The notes below the pieces were generated by a model. It worked only from the letters and a program-made list of their open reading frames with translations. It was not told the origin of the DNA and searched no databases. DNA of 64,000 bases from Onishia taeanensis (GTDB taxonomy: Bacteria > Pseudomonadota > Gammaproteobacteria > Pseudomonadales > Halomonadaceae): the NCBI RefSeq assembly GCF_013349955.1, contig NZ_JABVXC010000009.1, positions 62,001 to 126,000 on the forward strand, read 5' to 3'. Of this stretch, positions 21,343 to 31,339 are shown piece after piece. Made by a program: the position numbers and the translations under genes. Positions within the stretch are counted from its first letter, which is position 1, and every line of letters begins with the position of its first letter.

Positions 21343-21756
21343 ATGCCACAGACCGCTCCCAGTATCGTACGCGATATCATGTCCCGCGATTGCTACCGGG
21401 TGACCGGTAACACCTCGGTCACCCAACTGGTCAAAGGCCTTGCACTGCACAGGCTGCCAGGTGTTCCGGTCGTGGATGGCCGGGACCACCTGATCGGCTT
21501 CATCTCCGAGCAGGACGTGCTCGGCAAGTTGCTGCAGAGTGCCTACCTCAACGACGAGGCGCCACTGGTCAGGGAACTGATGCGCCATGAAGTCCTGTCG
21601 GTGACGCCTGCCAAGAGCATCACCGACCTTGCCCAGGAAATGCTCGGCACCAAGCCCAAGGTCTACCCGGTCGTGGAGCAGGAGCGCTTGGTGGGCATCG
21701 TCACCCGTCGTGACATCCTCAGCGCCATTCTGCAAATGCGCGGCGGGCCCCACTAG
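21343..21756 (+). CDS. CBS domain-pair protein
   Basis: 137 aa from ATG 21343 with AGGAG upstream. It consists of two CBS domains (residues about 8-65 and 75-132; MSRDCYRVTGNTSVTQLVKG and MRHEVLSVTPAKSITDLAQE open them), ending RLVGIVTRRDILSAIL. Such stand-alone pairs bind adenine nucleotides and act as energy sensors for partner proteins. Co-oriented and close to the flavoprotein gene, so the two may be co-transcribed. The partner is unknown. Confidence 0.88.
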   Translation: MPQTAPSIVRDIMSRDCYRVTGNTSVTQLVKGLALHRLPGVPVVDGRDHLIGFISEQDVLGKLLQSAYLNDEAPLVRELMRHEVLSVTPAKSITDLAQEMLGTKPKVYPVVEQERLVGIVTRRDILSAILQMRGGPH

Positions 21757-21810
21757 GCAGCAGCGGCCAGTACCGCTCCAAGCCACCCCAGCATCAACCC
21801 AGAGATCCCG

Positions 21811-21835
21811 GCCCGGCCTTTATTCAAGGCCGGGC
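21811..21835. other. Strong GC-rich hairpin after the CBS gene
   Basis: GCCCGGCCTT / AAGGCCGGGC, a perfect 10 bp stem with a 5-base loop, 55 bases after the CBS stop. Neither strand shows a T-run after it, so termination may be Rho-dependent or the hairpin may protect the mRNA end. Confidence 0.6.
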
Positions 21836-21890
21836 CGCGCTCGTCACGCTTGCGCCTGGATGGCCGAGCGAGCCAATCAACCGTACAGGC

Positions 21891-21920
21891 AAAAAAAACG
21901 CCATGTGTAGACACATGGCG
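21891..21920 (-). terminator. Intrinsic terminator on the minus strand without an obvious gene
   Basis: CGCCATGTGT / ACACATGGCG inverted repeat followed on the minus strand by eight T residues: a textbook Rho-independent terminator. No protein gene is read leftward into it; the nearest upstream minus-strand sequence is the 180-base gap up to the tRNA. Confidence 0.8.
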
Positions 21921-22012
21921 GTAAGGATCGGAACCTGAGTAGTTCACTCCTCGCAGCGACTGCTATCGCCAAGGAATTTGTACTCACCATCTGTGACCAC
22001 GCCCTAGCGAAA
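21891..22012 (-). ncRNA. Candidate small RNA ending at an orphan terminator
   Basis: The 90-120 bases read leftward into the terminator contain no plausible ORF but have small stems (GAGT-N5-ACTC; GCGA-N6-TCGC) before the terminator hairpin and T-run, the layout of an Hfq-type sRNA. A GATAGT -10-like hexamer lies at 22013-22018 on the minus strand, but no good -35 was found. It does not match an sRNA family I can name. Hfq is encoded in this window. Existence is inference. Confidence 0.35.
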
Positions 22013-22105
22013 ACTATCCTTCCCCAGGAAAAAATTCTGAGGCTGGCATTTCACGGCCCGAGGCTAGACGCTGTCTAACACATTGGTTACAGTGCGTATC
22101 GGCTC

Positions 22106-22179
22106 GCGGGTGTAGCTCAATGGTAGAGCAGAAGCTTCCCAAGCTTAAGACGAGGGTTCGATTCCCTTCACCCGCTCCA
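22106..22179 (+). tRNA. tRNA-Gly (CCC)
   Basis: 74 bases with encoded CCA. Acceptor GCGGGTG pairs with the 3' CACCCGC; D-arm GTAGCTCAATGGTAGAGC; anticodon loop TTCCCAA with CCC at 22138-22140; T-arm GAGGGTTCGATTCCCTT. Very close to E. coli glyU. Base pair 27-43 appears to be a mismatch (G-A). A T-rich stretch at about 22232 could serve as its 3' end. It borders the accessory region that starts at 22314. Confidence 0.95.
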
Positions 22180-22313
22180 TAAGCCCGCCTCATCCTGTCC
22201 AGATTGCACTCCCCCTCCTCGCAATCATCTGTTTTTCTTAACGCTACCGATCTCGCCGGCTGATCAGCATGCGCAGCGCTGAAAGCTGTGTATGGCTTAA
22301 CGCATGGAGAGAA

Positions 22314-22339
22314 TGAACCGTACCGGGATTCCCGGAGGC
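22314..22339 (+). repeat. IS left inverted repeat (IRL)
   Basis: 26 bases starting TGAACCGTACCGGG, matched by the complement of 23606-23631. It marks the left boundary of the IS. Confidence 0.85.
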
Positions 22340-22363
22340 TCCAAACCTTGAGAGGATGGAGCC

Positions 22364-23592
<1,229 letters not shown>

Positions 23593-23605
23593 CTCAAACC
23601 AACAG

Positions 23606-23631
23606 GTCTCCGAGAAAGCCGGGACGGTTCA
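23606..23631 (-). repeat. IS right inverted repeat (IRR)
   Basis: On the minus strand it reads TGAACCGTCCCGGC..., matching the left end at 21 of 26 positions. It marks the right boundary of the IS. Confidence 0.85.
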
Positions 23632-23634
23632 CCT

Positions 23635-26409
23635 TCAGTCGACACCTGAGCGCTTGCGCCGTCTGGCCCTGCGTCGCAGCCCGAGTTTCTCGAGTTCCAG
23701 TACGGCGAAAAGGCCGACACCGATCAGAAGAATCTCGACGCCGTGGACGAAATCCACCGGCCGGGTGTCGAAGAAGCGTTCCATGAAGGGGGCGTAGGTG
23801 AACATCAGCTGCAATACGGCCACCACGGCGACGGCGATAATGGCGGCGCGGGAGTTAAACATGCGTTCCCAGGTCAGGGAGGGGGTTCTCAGGAAGCGCA
23901 CGCTGAACAGGTAGAAGATTTCCATCAGCACCAAAGTGTTAACGGCATAGGTGCGCGCCTCTTCCAGGCTCGCCCCCTCAGACAGGGCCAGCCGAAAGAT
24001 CCCGAACACGCCAGCCGCCATCAGCAATGCCACCAAGGCGATGCGCCACAGCAGGAACCCGGAGATCATGGCTTCATCGGCTGCCCGTGGCGGCTGACGC
24101 ATGGCTTCCGGCTCGGTGGCCTCGAAGGCCAGCGCCATGGCCAGCGCCACGGAACTGACCATGTTGACCCATAGGATCTGCACCGGGGTGATCGGCAGGG
24201 TGAGACCGAACAGGACTGCGACCAGGATGCTCATGGCCTCCCCGCCGTTGATCGGCAGCAGGAAGACGATCGCTTTTTTCAGATTGTCATAGACGGTGCG
24301 GCCCTGTTCCACGGCGCGCACGATGGAGGCGAAGTTGTCATCTGCGATGACCATCTCCGAGGCCTCCTTCGCCGCTTCGGTTCCCTTGCGGCCCATGGCG
24401 ATGCCCACGTCGGCACGCTTCAGCGCGGGGGCATCGTTTACGCCGTCACCGGTCATGGCGACGATCGCCTGCTGCGCCTGCAAGAGGGTGACCAAGCGCA
24501 GCTTGTGCTCAGGGCTGACGCGGGCGTACACGTCGACGCCGCCGATGCGCCGGGCCAGTTCCTCGTCGTCCATGCTTTCCAGTTGCTGCCCGGTAATCAC
24601 CTCATCGCTGTTGGAAAGATCAAGCTGGGCGGAGATGGCCCGGGCGGTGCCGGCATGGTCCCCGGTAATCATCTTGACCCGGATCCCCGCCTCCCGGCAG
24701 TCGGCGACGGCCCGGATGGCCTCTTCGCGTGGCGGATCGATCAAGCCGAGCAATCCGAGCAACACCAGGCCCGATGCCACGTCGGGGAAATCCACCTCCT
24801 GCGCATGGGATGGCATGGCCTTGCAGGCCACCGCCAGCACGCGCTGCCCTTGCGCCGCCAGGGCCTCGATGTCTTGTTCCCAAGCCTCGAGGTCCAGCGG
24901 TTGTTCGCCTTGCTCGTCCCACACGGCATGGCAGGCCCGCAACACCTGTTCCGGCGCGCCCTTAACGAAGACACACGCCTCACCCTCGTGGCCTTGATGC
25001 AGGGTGGCCATGAACTTGTGCTGGGCATCGAAGGGAATGAGATCGATACGGGGATTGCCGGCGCGTTCGTCATCGGCATCCAATCCCCCCTTCAGGGCAG
25101 CGGCGATCAATGCCCCCTCCATGGGGTCGCCATGCACCTGCCAGCCGTCCTCCACCTGTTCCAGGGTGGTATCATTGCAGAGCAGGCCCGCGCGCAGGAT
25201 CCGCTGCAACCATGGGTGCCTGGCCGGGTCGAGGGTTGCCTCGTCACACAGGAAGTCGCCGCGCGGGAGGTAGCCATCGCCTTCCACCCGGCAGCGGCCC
25301 GCGGCAGAAACCAGGCTTCGGACCATCATCTCGTTGCGGGTCAGGGTGCCGGTCTTGTCAGAGCAGATCACGCTGACCGAACCGAGCGTTTCCACGACCG
25401 GCAGGCGGCGGATGATGGCATGGCGACCGGCCAAGCGCTGAACGCCGATAGCTAAGGTCACGGTGAGGATCGCCGGCAGGCCTTCGGGGATAGCCGCGAC
25501 GGCTAGGCCCACCACCGTCATGAACATCTCGGCGGGGGCCATACCGCGCCAGAGGATGCCGAACAGGAAGATCAACAGGGCCACCGCCAGGACGGCACCC
25601 GTCAGCCAACGCGAGAAAGTCGCCATCTGACGCAACAGCGGCGTGGTGAGGGTCTCGACCTGCGACACCAGGTGGCTGATGCGGCCGATTTCGGTATCCG
25701 CCCCCGTGCCCACCACGATCCCGGCTCCCTGGCCATGGGTCACCAAGGTCCCGGAGTAGGCCATGCCGATGCGATCGCCGAGCACCGCAGTGACCGGTAC
25801 CGGATCAATCGACTTTTCCTGGGCAACCGATTCGCCGGTCAGCGCCGCCTCCTCGATCTGCAGGCCCCGGGCGCGCCACAGTCGCAGGTCGGCCGGCACC
25901 CGGTCACCGGCCTGCATCAGCACGACGTCGCCGGGCACCAGCTCCTCTGCCGGCAGCGTGTACTGCCGCCCGCCGCGAATGACCATGGCCCGGACTGAGA
26001 GCATGTCGCGAATCGCGCGCAAAGCGTCCTCGGCCTTACCCTCTTGGACGAAGCCGATGACCGCGTTCAACAGCACCACCCCCAGAATCACGGCCATATC
26101 CACCCAGTGGCCAAGCAGAGCCGTGATCAGGGCCGCGCCAATCAGCACGTAGATAAGCAGATTGCGGAATTGGGCCAAGAAGCGCATCAACGAACTATGG
26201 GGCTGGGCCTCGGGCAAGCGGTTTAAGCCGAAGCGTTCGCGGCGTCGGGTCACCTCCGCCTCATCCAGCCCCGACCCCGGCGCGACCTCCCAATGTTGCG
26301 CTACGGCATCGGCCGGCCGTGTATGCCAGTCCAGCAAGGCCGAGCCCGCTCGATCCCTCGCCGACTTATCATCCAACGCTGGCTTTATATCCGTATCTCC
26401 CTTGTTCAT
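23635..26409 (-). CDS. P2-type cation-transporting ATPase
   Basis: 924 aa. N-terminal cation-ATPase domain (residues 25-75), actuator domain with TGES at 191-194, M4 motif PEGLPA at 308-313, phosphorylated Asp351 in DKTGTLT, and the GDGVNDAPALK hinge. Topology fits ten membrane segments. M6 reads WVNMVSSVALAMALAFEATE, without the Asp found in SERCA calcium pumps and closer to CtpF-like pumps, so the ion (Ca, Na or another) is open. The tail RRRARRRKRSGVD is basic and its stop lies 3 bases from the IS. It is downstream of the stress-protein and antiporter genes, suggesting a joint role in ion or stress homeostasis. Confidence 0.9.
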   Translation of the reverse strand: MNKGDTDIKPALDDKSARDRAGSALLDWHTRPADAVAQHWEVAPGSGLDEAEVTRRRERFGLNRLPEAQPHSSLMRFLAQFRNLLIYVLIGAALITALLGHWVDMAVILGVVLLNAVIGFVQEGKAEDALRAIRDMLSVRAMVIRGGRQYTLPAEELVPGDVVLMQAGDRVPADLRLWRARGLQIEEAALTGESVAQEKSIDPVPVTAVLGDRIGMAYSGTLVTHGQGAGIVVGTGADTEIGRISHLVSQVETLTTPLLRQMATFSRWLTGAVLAVALLIFLFGILWRGMAPAEMFMTVVGLAVAAIPEGLPAILTVTLAIGVQRLAGRHAIIRRLPVVETLGSVSVICSDKTGTLTRNEMMVRSLVSAAGRCRVEGDGYLPRGDFLCDEATLDPARHPWLQRILRAGLLCNDTTLEQVEDGWQVHGDPMEGALIAAALKGGLDADDERAGNPRIDLIPFDAQHKFMATLHQGHEGEACVFVKGAPEQVLRACHAVWDEQGEQPLDLEAWEQDIEALAAQGQRVLAVACKAMPSHAQEVDFPDVASGLVLLGLLGLIDPPREEAIRAVADCREAGIRVKMITGDHAGTARAISAQLDLSNSDEVITGQQLESMDDEELARRIGGVDVYARVSPEHKLRLVTLLQAQQAIVAMTGDGVNDAPALKRADVGIAMGRKGTEAAKEASEMVIADDNFASIVRAVEQGRTVYDNLKKAIVFLLPINGGEAMSILVAVLFGLTLPITPVQILWVNMVSSVALAMALAFEATEPEAMRQPPRAADEAMISGFLLWRIALVALLMAAGVFGIFRLALSEGASLEEARTYAVNTLVLMEIFYLFSVRFLRTPSLTWERMFNSRAAIIAVAVVAVLQLMFTYAPFMERFFDTRPVDFVHGVEILLIGVGLFAVLELEKLGLRRRARRRKRSGVD

Positions 26410-26528
26410 CGCATCCTTGGCTTGCTCTTACGCGACCGACGCCTGCTGACAGTCGGCGCCATTGCCCCCGGCCTGGTCTCGCTCGCTTTTCCATCGGGGG
26501 GTGACACTTGGATTGGATCAGGCTTTGG

Positions 26529-27494
26529 TCACGTCAGGGTGACCGGTGAGACGAAGCCCTGCGGCTTCAGCGCCAGCACCGAACACTTCAGTTGATAGAG
26601 CACCGCCTCAGCCGTGTTGCCGATGATGAAGCCAGGAATCCCGGTCCTGACCACCGTTCCCATTACCACCAGGTCCGCCTCCAGCCTATCGACCAGTTGA
26701 GGAAGCTGCTTGCGTGCCTGCCCCATGGGCATGTGGACCCGGGGAGACAGGTACTCATGGGTTTCCAGACCGATGCGCTCACGAAGCCGATGCGACAGTC
26801 TGTCCATCCCGGCCTTGTGACGATGATACTCACCCTCCAGCAAGTGTCGCTCCATCTTGTCAGGATCGTTGGACCAGATGCTCACGAAACCGGCTTCGGG
26901 CGCATCCCAGGCATGCACAAGATGAAGCTCAGCGAACTCCGACAGTGCCAGAGAGCTAGCAACATCCAAGATGCTATCGTTCAGCGCTTGTTCTTCGGGT
27001 TCGGCTTGATAAACGTCGATATCGACGGCCGCGACGATGCGCCGATAGCTGGTCGTTTCCTCTGGCTTCATCAGCCAGACCGGACAAGGACACTTGCGCA
27101 TCAGGTGCATGTCATCGCTGCCAAACAGCAACCGGCTCCATTCCGGATTTTCCGCCGTCTTGATCACGAGATCATGGTGATCCCGTAAGACGGCACGAAT
27201 GACCTCGATGAATGTGATCCCGGTCAGCAACGCGATATGCCAGTCGGCCTTGTCGATATAGGGAGCGATCAGCGACTCGATCAAGGCCCGGCGCTCTGCT
27301 GTCACTGCGTCCCTGAACTCGTGTGCTGATGGCTCCCCAGGCGCCAGGGACAGGTCCAGCATCTCCTCGGGGATGACGTTGATGAGGGTCAGCGTCGCCT
27401 GGTTGTTCTCAGCCAGAGAAAACGCCCGGGCAAGCCCCGTCTCTTGAGTGACCGCAGGGTCGATGACATAGAGAATGTTCCTGAAACCTTTCAT
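26529..27494 (-). CDS. Tandem universal stress protein (UspE-like)
   Basis: 321 aa from ATG 27494, which overlaps the antiporter stop as ATGA. Two UspA domains in tandem (residues 1-145 and 150-310). The first opens FRNILYVIDPAVTQETGLARA; the second ends with the nucleotide-binding pattern GTVVRTGIPGFIIGNTAEAVL, like E. coli UspE. Such proteins accumulate under starvation or membrane stress and may gate ion transporters. Coupling to a CPA2 antiporter fits that idea, which is inference. An upstream open frame (to 27779) is an artefact inside the antiporter gene. Confidence 0.9.
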   Translation of the reverse strand: MKGFRNILYVIDPAVTQETGLARAFSLAENNQATLTLINVIPEEMLDLSLAPGEPSAHEFRDAVTAERRALIESLIAPYIDKADWHIALLTGITFIEVIRAVLRDHHDLVIKTAENPEWSRLLFGSDDMHLMRKCPCPVWLMKPEETTSYRRIVAAVDIDVYQAEPEEQALNDSILDVASSLALSEFAELHLVHAWDAPEAGFVSIWSNDPDKMERHLLEGEYHRHKAGMDRLSHRLRERIGLETHEYLSPRVHMPMGQARKQLPQLVDRLEADLVVMGTVVRTGIPGFIIGNTAEAVLYQLKCSVLALKPQGFVSPVTLT

Positions 27495-29152
27495 GCGCTC
27501 TTCCCTCCTCGAGGTTCGGCCGTCATCAGCCGGATGGCTGCTTCCCTTGCGGCGTCTGCGTAGGGCACTAGCATCAGATCCACGCCACCTTGCTCGAATC
27601 TTTGGGCATCCCGAATATGGGAAACGGCGATCGCAACCTTGCCCGTGAAGCCCTGCTGACGAAGGCCGTGCAAGAGCATGCGGTTGATCGCGGAGTCCCT
27701 CAGGGTGCTGACCACCCAGCTCGCCTGGTGCAGCGGCAAGGTCGCCAGAAACTCCGGATCCTCGGCATCTCCGTAGCAAACCCGGTAATGATCGCGGGCA
27801 TGTTGCTGAACGGCAGTGGGGTCGAAGTCCACCGCCAGCAGGCGACAGCCTCGCGCTCTGAGCTCTGCCGCAAGAGCCGCGCCGTAGCGCCCCAACCCGA
27901 CCAGCAGGACATCCACTTCATTATTGTCCTCCTCCAGGCTGTCGAGTTCCCGATGCGCCACCCGGCGTTCGAAGGTCGACAGCCGCGGCGCTAGCCACTC
28001 GTAGAGAACATGCGAGTAGAGAATCATGTAAGTGGATACGCTAATGGTGATCAGACCCACGAGGGTGATCAGACCCACCGTCTCTTCCTGCAGGTGCCCT
28101 AGCGCCAGGCCCATCGCCGCCAGGATCAGAGAGAACTCACTGATCTGAGCCACCGTGAGGCCGGCGAGAAAGCCCGTACGCTTGCGATAGCCCATATAGC
28201 CCATGATAGCCATGACGATCAGCGGATTGCCGATCAGCACGAAGAGGGAAAGGGTTATCGAGGCACCGAGCTGTGCGCCAAGCATCCCGAGGTCCAGGGT
28301 CGCCCCCAACTCGATGAAGAAGAACAGCAGCAGGAAATCGCGAAGGCTCACCAGACGAGAGGCCACCTGTTCACGGTAAGGGGTCGAGGCGATGGACACC
28401 CCGGCGAGGAAGGCCCCCACCTCCTTACTGAAACCGAGGGCCTCGCCACTCATCGCACCGATGACCGCCCAAGCGATGGCGAAGAGCATCAGCAGCTCCG
28501 AAGAATGGGCCAGCCGATGGAGAAGCCTCGGCAGGACGTAGCGCATCAGCAGGGCCAGCCCCACCAGCATGGCGGCCCCCGTTAGCAGAACCCTCAGGGC
28601 CTCCCAGCCCATGTTGACGTCTCCGCCGGCCTGCCCGTAGGCGGTCAGGCCGATCATCACCAGAACCACCACAATGTCCTGCACGATCAAGAAGCCGACC
28701 GCAATCCGCCCGTGCAGAGCATCCACCTCCCGTTTATCGGATAGCAGCTTCACGATGATGATGGTGCTAGAGAATGTTAGAGCAACGGCCACATAGAGAG
28801 CGGTCACCGGCGACATGCCGAGCCAAAGGGCGATGACATAGCCCAGCGCCGAGGTGAAGACCACCTGCCCCAGGCCAGAGGCGAGCGCCACCGGCCCCAC
28901 GGTGCGAATGATATGCAGGTCGAGCTTGAGCCCCACTACGAACAGCAGTAGCGCGATGCCGAGCCGGGCAAACAGCTCGATCTCAGTGCGCTGATCTACA
29001 AGGCTTAGGCCAGAGGGCCCGAGCAGGATGCCCACGCCAATGAAGGCGACGATCAAAGGCTGGCGCAGCCACTGCGCAAGCACACCTCCCAATACGGCGA
29101 GGCCGAGGACCATCCCGATCTGGGCAAATACGCTCTCTAGCATCATGGCCAC
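27491..29152 (-). CDS. CPA2 cation:proton antiporter with RCK/TrkA-N domain (KefB/YbaL-like)
   Basis: 553 aa. Residues 1-385 hold about 12-13 membrane segments (GVLAQWLRQPLIVAFIGVGI, LTFSSTIIIVKLLSDKREVD, the latter a CPA2 core motif). A cytosolic TrkA-N domain (about 415-530) begins with a Rossmann motif VDVLLVGLGRYGAALAAELRARG and should bind NAD(H) or another nucleotide that controls gating. It exports K or Na in exchange for protons across the inner membrane. ATGs at codons 3 and 4 are alternative starts. It heads a leftward cluster with the Usp and ATPase genes. Confidence 0.9.
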   Translation of the reverse strand: MAMMLESVFAQIGMVLGLAVLGGVLAQWLRQPLIVAFIGVGILLGPSGLSLVDQRTEIELFARLGIALLLFVVGLKLDLHIIRTVGPVALASGLGQVVFTSALGYVIALWLGMSPVTALYVAVALTFSSTIIIVKLLSDKREVDALHGRIAVGFLIVQDIVVVLVMIGLTAYGQAGGDVNMGWEALRVLLTGAAMLVGLALLMRYVLPRLLHRLAHSSELLMLFAIAWAVIGAMSGEALGFSKEVGAFLAGVSIASTPYREQVASRLVSLRDFLLLFFFIELGATLDLGMLGAQLGASITLSLFVLIGNPLIVMAIMGYMGYRKRTGFLAGLTVAQISEFSLILAAMGLALGHLQEETVGLITLVGLITISVSTYMILYSHVLYEWLAPRLSTFERRVAHRELDSLEEDNNEVDVLLVGLGRYGAALAAELRARGCRLLAVDFDPTAVQQHARDHYRVCYGDAEDPEFLATLPLHQASWVVSTLRDSAINRMLLHGLRQQGFTGKVAIAVSHIRDAQRFEQGGVDLMLVPYADAAREAAIRLMTAEPRGGKSA

Positions 29153-29914
29153 CTGCGCAGCGGATTAAAGCCAATGCTGATCGTGCCGGTGCCTCATGAC
29201 AGGCCTTGATCTGCACTCAAAAATACAATGTAGCCCGACGGGCAGGGTTTGGCGTGGTGGTCACGAAATACCATGGACACGAAAAGTGGCGACGCACTAG
29301 CTGAGAAAGTGGGCGTATCGGGTAACACGAGTATTCGACCCAGCCCGTCGCATTCGCTCAGTGTGGCCGCCTTACCGGCTAGAGGACTGAGCGCAGGGGA
29401 ACGAGTGAGGCGCCATAAACACCAACGCCTCGGCACATGGCCAGGGCGTAGTAGTGGTAGCAGGCTAGGGAGTCGAACCTGGTATCTCTGGATTATGAGC
29501 CCAGCGATTTGCCGTCTGCCCCGCCTGCGTCAAAGCGAAATGCCCCGCCGAGAGGCCGGCGTAACACTCGCCTAGCTACACACAAGCCACTCAAGAGTGG
29601 ATATTGTCCAGCGCTAAGGCAGCTCTCTTTGGAAGGTCTCGGCCAAGAGTTGGCTTTAAGACGACGCTGATATAACGCTTGAGCCATCGGGCGTCGTAAG
29701 GACGTGTTGATTTAAAGATAAATGATGTGAGCTTACTTATGGAAGTACTGGATCAATGACTGCCAACTACATTGCGTGACAAGGCGACAGTAAAAGTTTC
29801 CCAGAACCCGACGCCGGAAATGGCAGGTGCTGATTTCAGATGTCACTCTTGTCCGGTGATATGAGAGGAAGGGGAAGGCAACTTCCCCTCCTATACGGTG
29901 CGTGACCGAGCAGT
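29153..29914. other. Gene-poor gap with tRNA-like relic
   Basis: 762 bases without a supportable protein gene. It contains the tRNA-like sequence at 29455-29529, AT-richer sequence from 29690 to 29830, and an imperfect GGGGAAG / CTTCCCC hairpin at 29871-29888 that may lie at the 3' end of the outer-membrane gene's transcript. Confidence 0.6.
29455..29529 (-). pseudogene. tRNA-like relic with CAU anticodon
   Basis: On the minus strand a 75-base segment ends in CCA and has an acceptor pairing GCAGGC / GCCTGC, an anticodon arm CTGGG-CTCATAA-TCCAG with anticodon CAT, and a TTCGACT T-loop. The first base is C opposite T72, reminiscent of the C1-A72 mismatch of initiator tRNA. The T-stem has only two good pairs, the D-stem is poor and position 8 is G, so it is probably a decayed or phage-type tRNA-Met rather than a functional gene. 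Confidence 0.4.
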
Positions 29915-30445
29915 TTAGAACTTGAACAATGCACCGATGGAAAACAGATCAATGTCATTGTCAATATCATACCACTCCCACTCACCGACAATACCGAGCT
30001 GGTCAGTGAACATATATTGACCGCCGAGGCCATACATGAGGTCAGTGCCATCGTCGTCAGTACCGGATGCAGCACCGCCCCCTTTAACATCCCACATAAT
30101 CGTGCCGAACTTGCCGAAGACGCCGAACTGCTCGTTGAGTGGCAGAATGCCTTTCGCGGCGAGTGTCCAGCCGTCCGCTTCGGCGCTGACTGCCGAACCG
30201 CCTACGGATCCACTGATCTCACCAAAATCTACCCAGGCGGCCTCGAAGGCGATATTCGAATTCATCTCCCAACCGCCGAAGATCTTCCAGCTGGTATCAT
30301 TATCGTCGCAACTGGTTACACCATCACACGCATCGATAGTTGCCTGCCCGATGCCTGCTCCACCATAAAAGCCATTCTCTGCGAGAGCATTGCCCGTCAG
30401 ACCCAGCGTCAAAAAAATAGAACCAATGATTTTCGTTTTGTTCAT
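29915..30445 (-). CDS. Outer-membrane beta-barrel protein (OmpA-like barrel)
   Basis: 176 aa. A signal peptide is clear (MNKTKIIGSIFLTLGLTGNALA, cut before ENGFYGG). The mature part alternates polar and aromatic residues as in an 8-strand barrel and ends in Phe (SIGALFKF), the outer-membrane assembly signal. It belongs to the OmpA-like transmembrane / porin-family small barrels. A CDGVTSCDDND loop near residue 40 has a possible disulfide. It is acidic, as often in halophiles. Strong SD AGGAG. It stands alone within the accessory region and the role is unknown. Confidence 0.85.
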   Translation of the reverse strand: MNKTKIIGSIFLTLGLTGNALAENGFYGGAGIGQATIDACDGVTSCDDNDTSWKIFGGWEMNSNIAFEAAWVDFGEISGSVGGSAVSAEADGWTLAAKGILPLNEQFGVFGKFGTIMWDVKGGGAASGTDDDGTDLMYGLGGQYMFTDQLGIVGEWEWYDIDNDIDLFSIGALFKF

Positions 30446-30599
30446 GACCTGCTCCTAATAGCAGCCCCGCAAGAATCATCCGGACAAACCATTTATACCT
30501 GCTGTGCAACAGCATAGTGTAATTCGATTTACCTTCCCCTGTACCTGAATCCGGGAGACCGCCCCTGGAATGCATCTAACTCCCTGGCCTGCATAGTAA

Positions 30600-30880
30600 T
30601 ATAGTGGATATCGCCATTCGCCCAGACGGTACTATTCGGCGGCTCTTTCAGATCACCGGTGTCGACAGCATCGATAGCCGCTTCCCCACCACCTGTGCAT
30701 GCGCACCAGCGACGTGGTCAAGAGCTACCTGAGCCTGCTGTGTCTGAGCATGAGCGACTATGGCGCTATCCTTCCGCCGCGACAAGCCCTTCCAGCAACT
30801 GCTGCCCCCTGCAAAAGGTGCCGAGCACGGCGACGCTTTGACAGCCAGGCGCACCTAGCGCTTCTGTAACAACAGCGGCT
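30600..30880 (+). pseudogene. Decayed IS1380-like transposase fragment
   Basis: Three-frame remnants of an N-terminal transposase region: LFQITGVDSIDSRF, then MRTSDVVKSYLSLLCLSMSDY, then FRRDKPFQQLLP in the next frame and KVPSTATL in the third. From memory, intact IS1380-type transposases read MRTSDVVKSYLGLLCLGKSDFEAI...FFQQ...VPS..TLRQ. At least two frameshifts and loss of the remainder make it a relic. No terminal repeats were found. Confidence 0.5.
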
Positions 30881-31339
30881 GGCCTTTGCCGGCATGTCAG
30901 CTTCGGGTCGGAAGCTGACAACTGCTGACTATCGCGGACACATCCACGAGAAAATGCAAATGAAAGGTAGCTTGATATGAATTGGCTGACCACTGAGCAG
31001 CATCCTTGCGCCATCGGGAATTCGTCCAGCCTAGCGGGCTAACCCCTGGCTGTTACAAGAACTAATAGTGATTGGTAGTCCAGATCGTGAGAAATGATTT
31101 ATGCTTCTCTATCAAAATCACCGCAGCCCAATCGGCCTTCGCTGCATCATTGATTGACTGCCCCTGCGGACGAGCCCTGTCGCCATTATCGGCAGTCACC
31201 CTAGGGGCCAGGCATAGGGGCCAGCATTCATTGCGACCTGTTCCCGCCCTTCCCATTCGATAGGATTTTACACAACAAGCCGCTCTGGCTCATGCGGGGT
31301 TTGCGGACCAATAATGTCGGCGTATGGGTTGACGCCAGT
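30881..31339. other. Gene-free stretch
   Basis: 459 bases between the transposase relic and the phosphatase gene. I see no plausible gene, RNA or terminator; base composition is uneven, with an AT-rich patch at 31050-31110. Confidence 0.5.

Noticed and set aside
21811-21835. GC hairpin as a classical terminator of the CBS gene
   Set aside because: Perfect stem but no T-run on either strand, so listed only as a hairpin.
27495-27779. N-terminal extension of the universal stress protein
   Set aside because: It lies wholly inside the antiporter gene in another frame and does not resemble Usp; the ATGA overlap start is far better.
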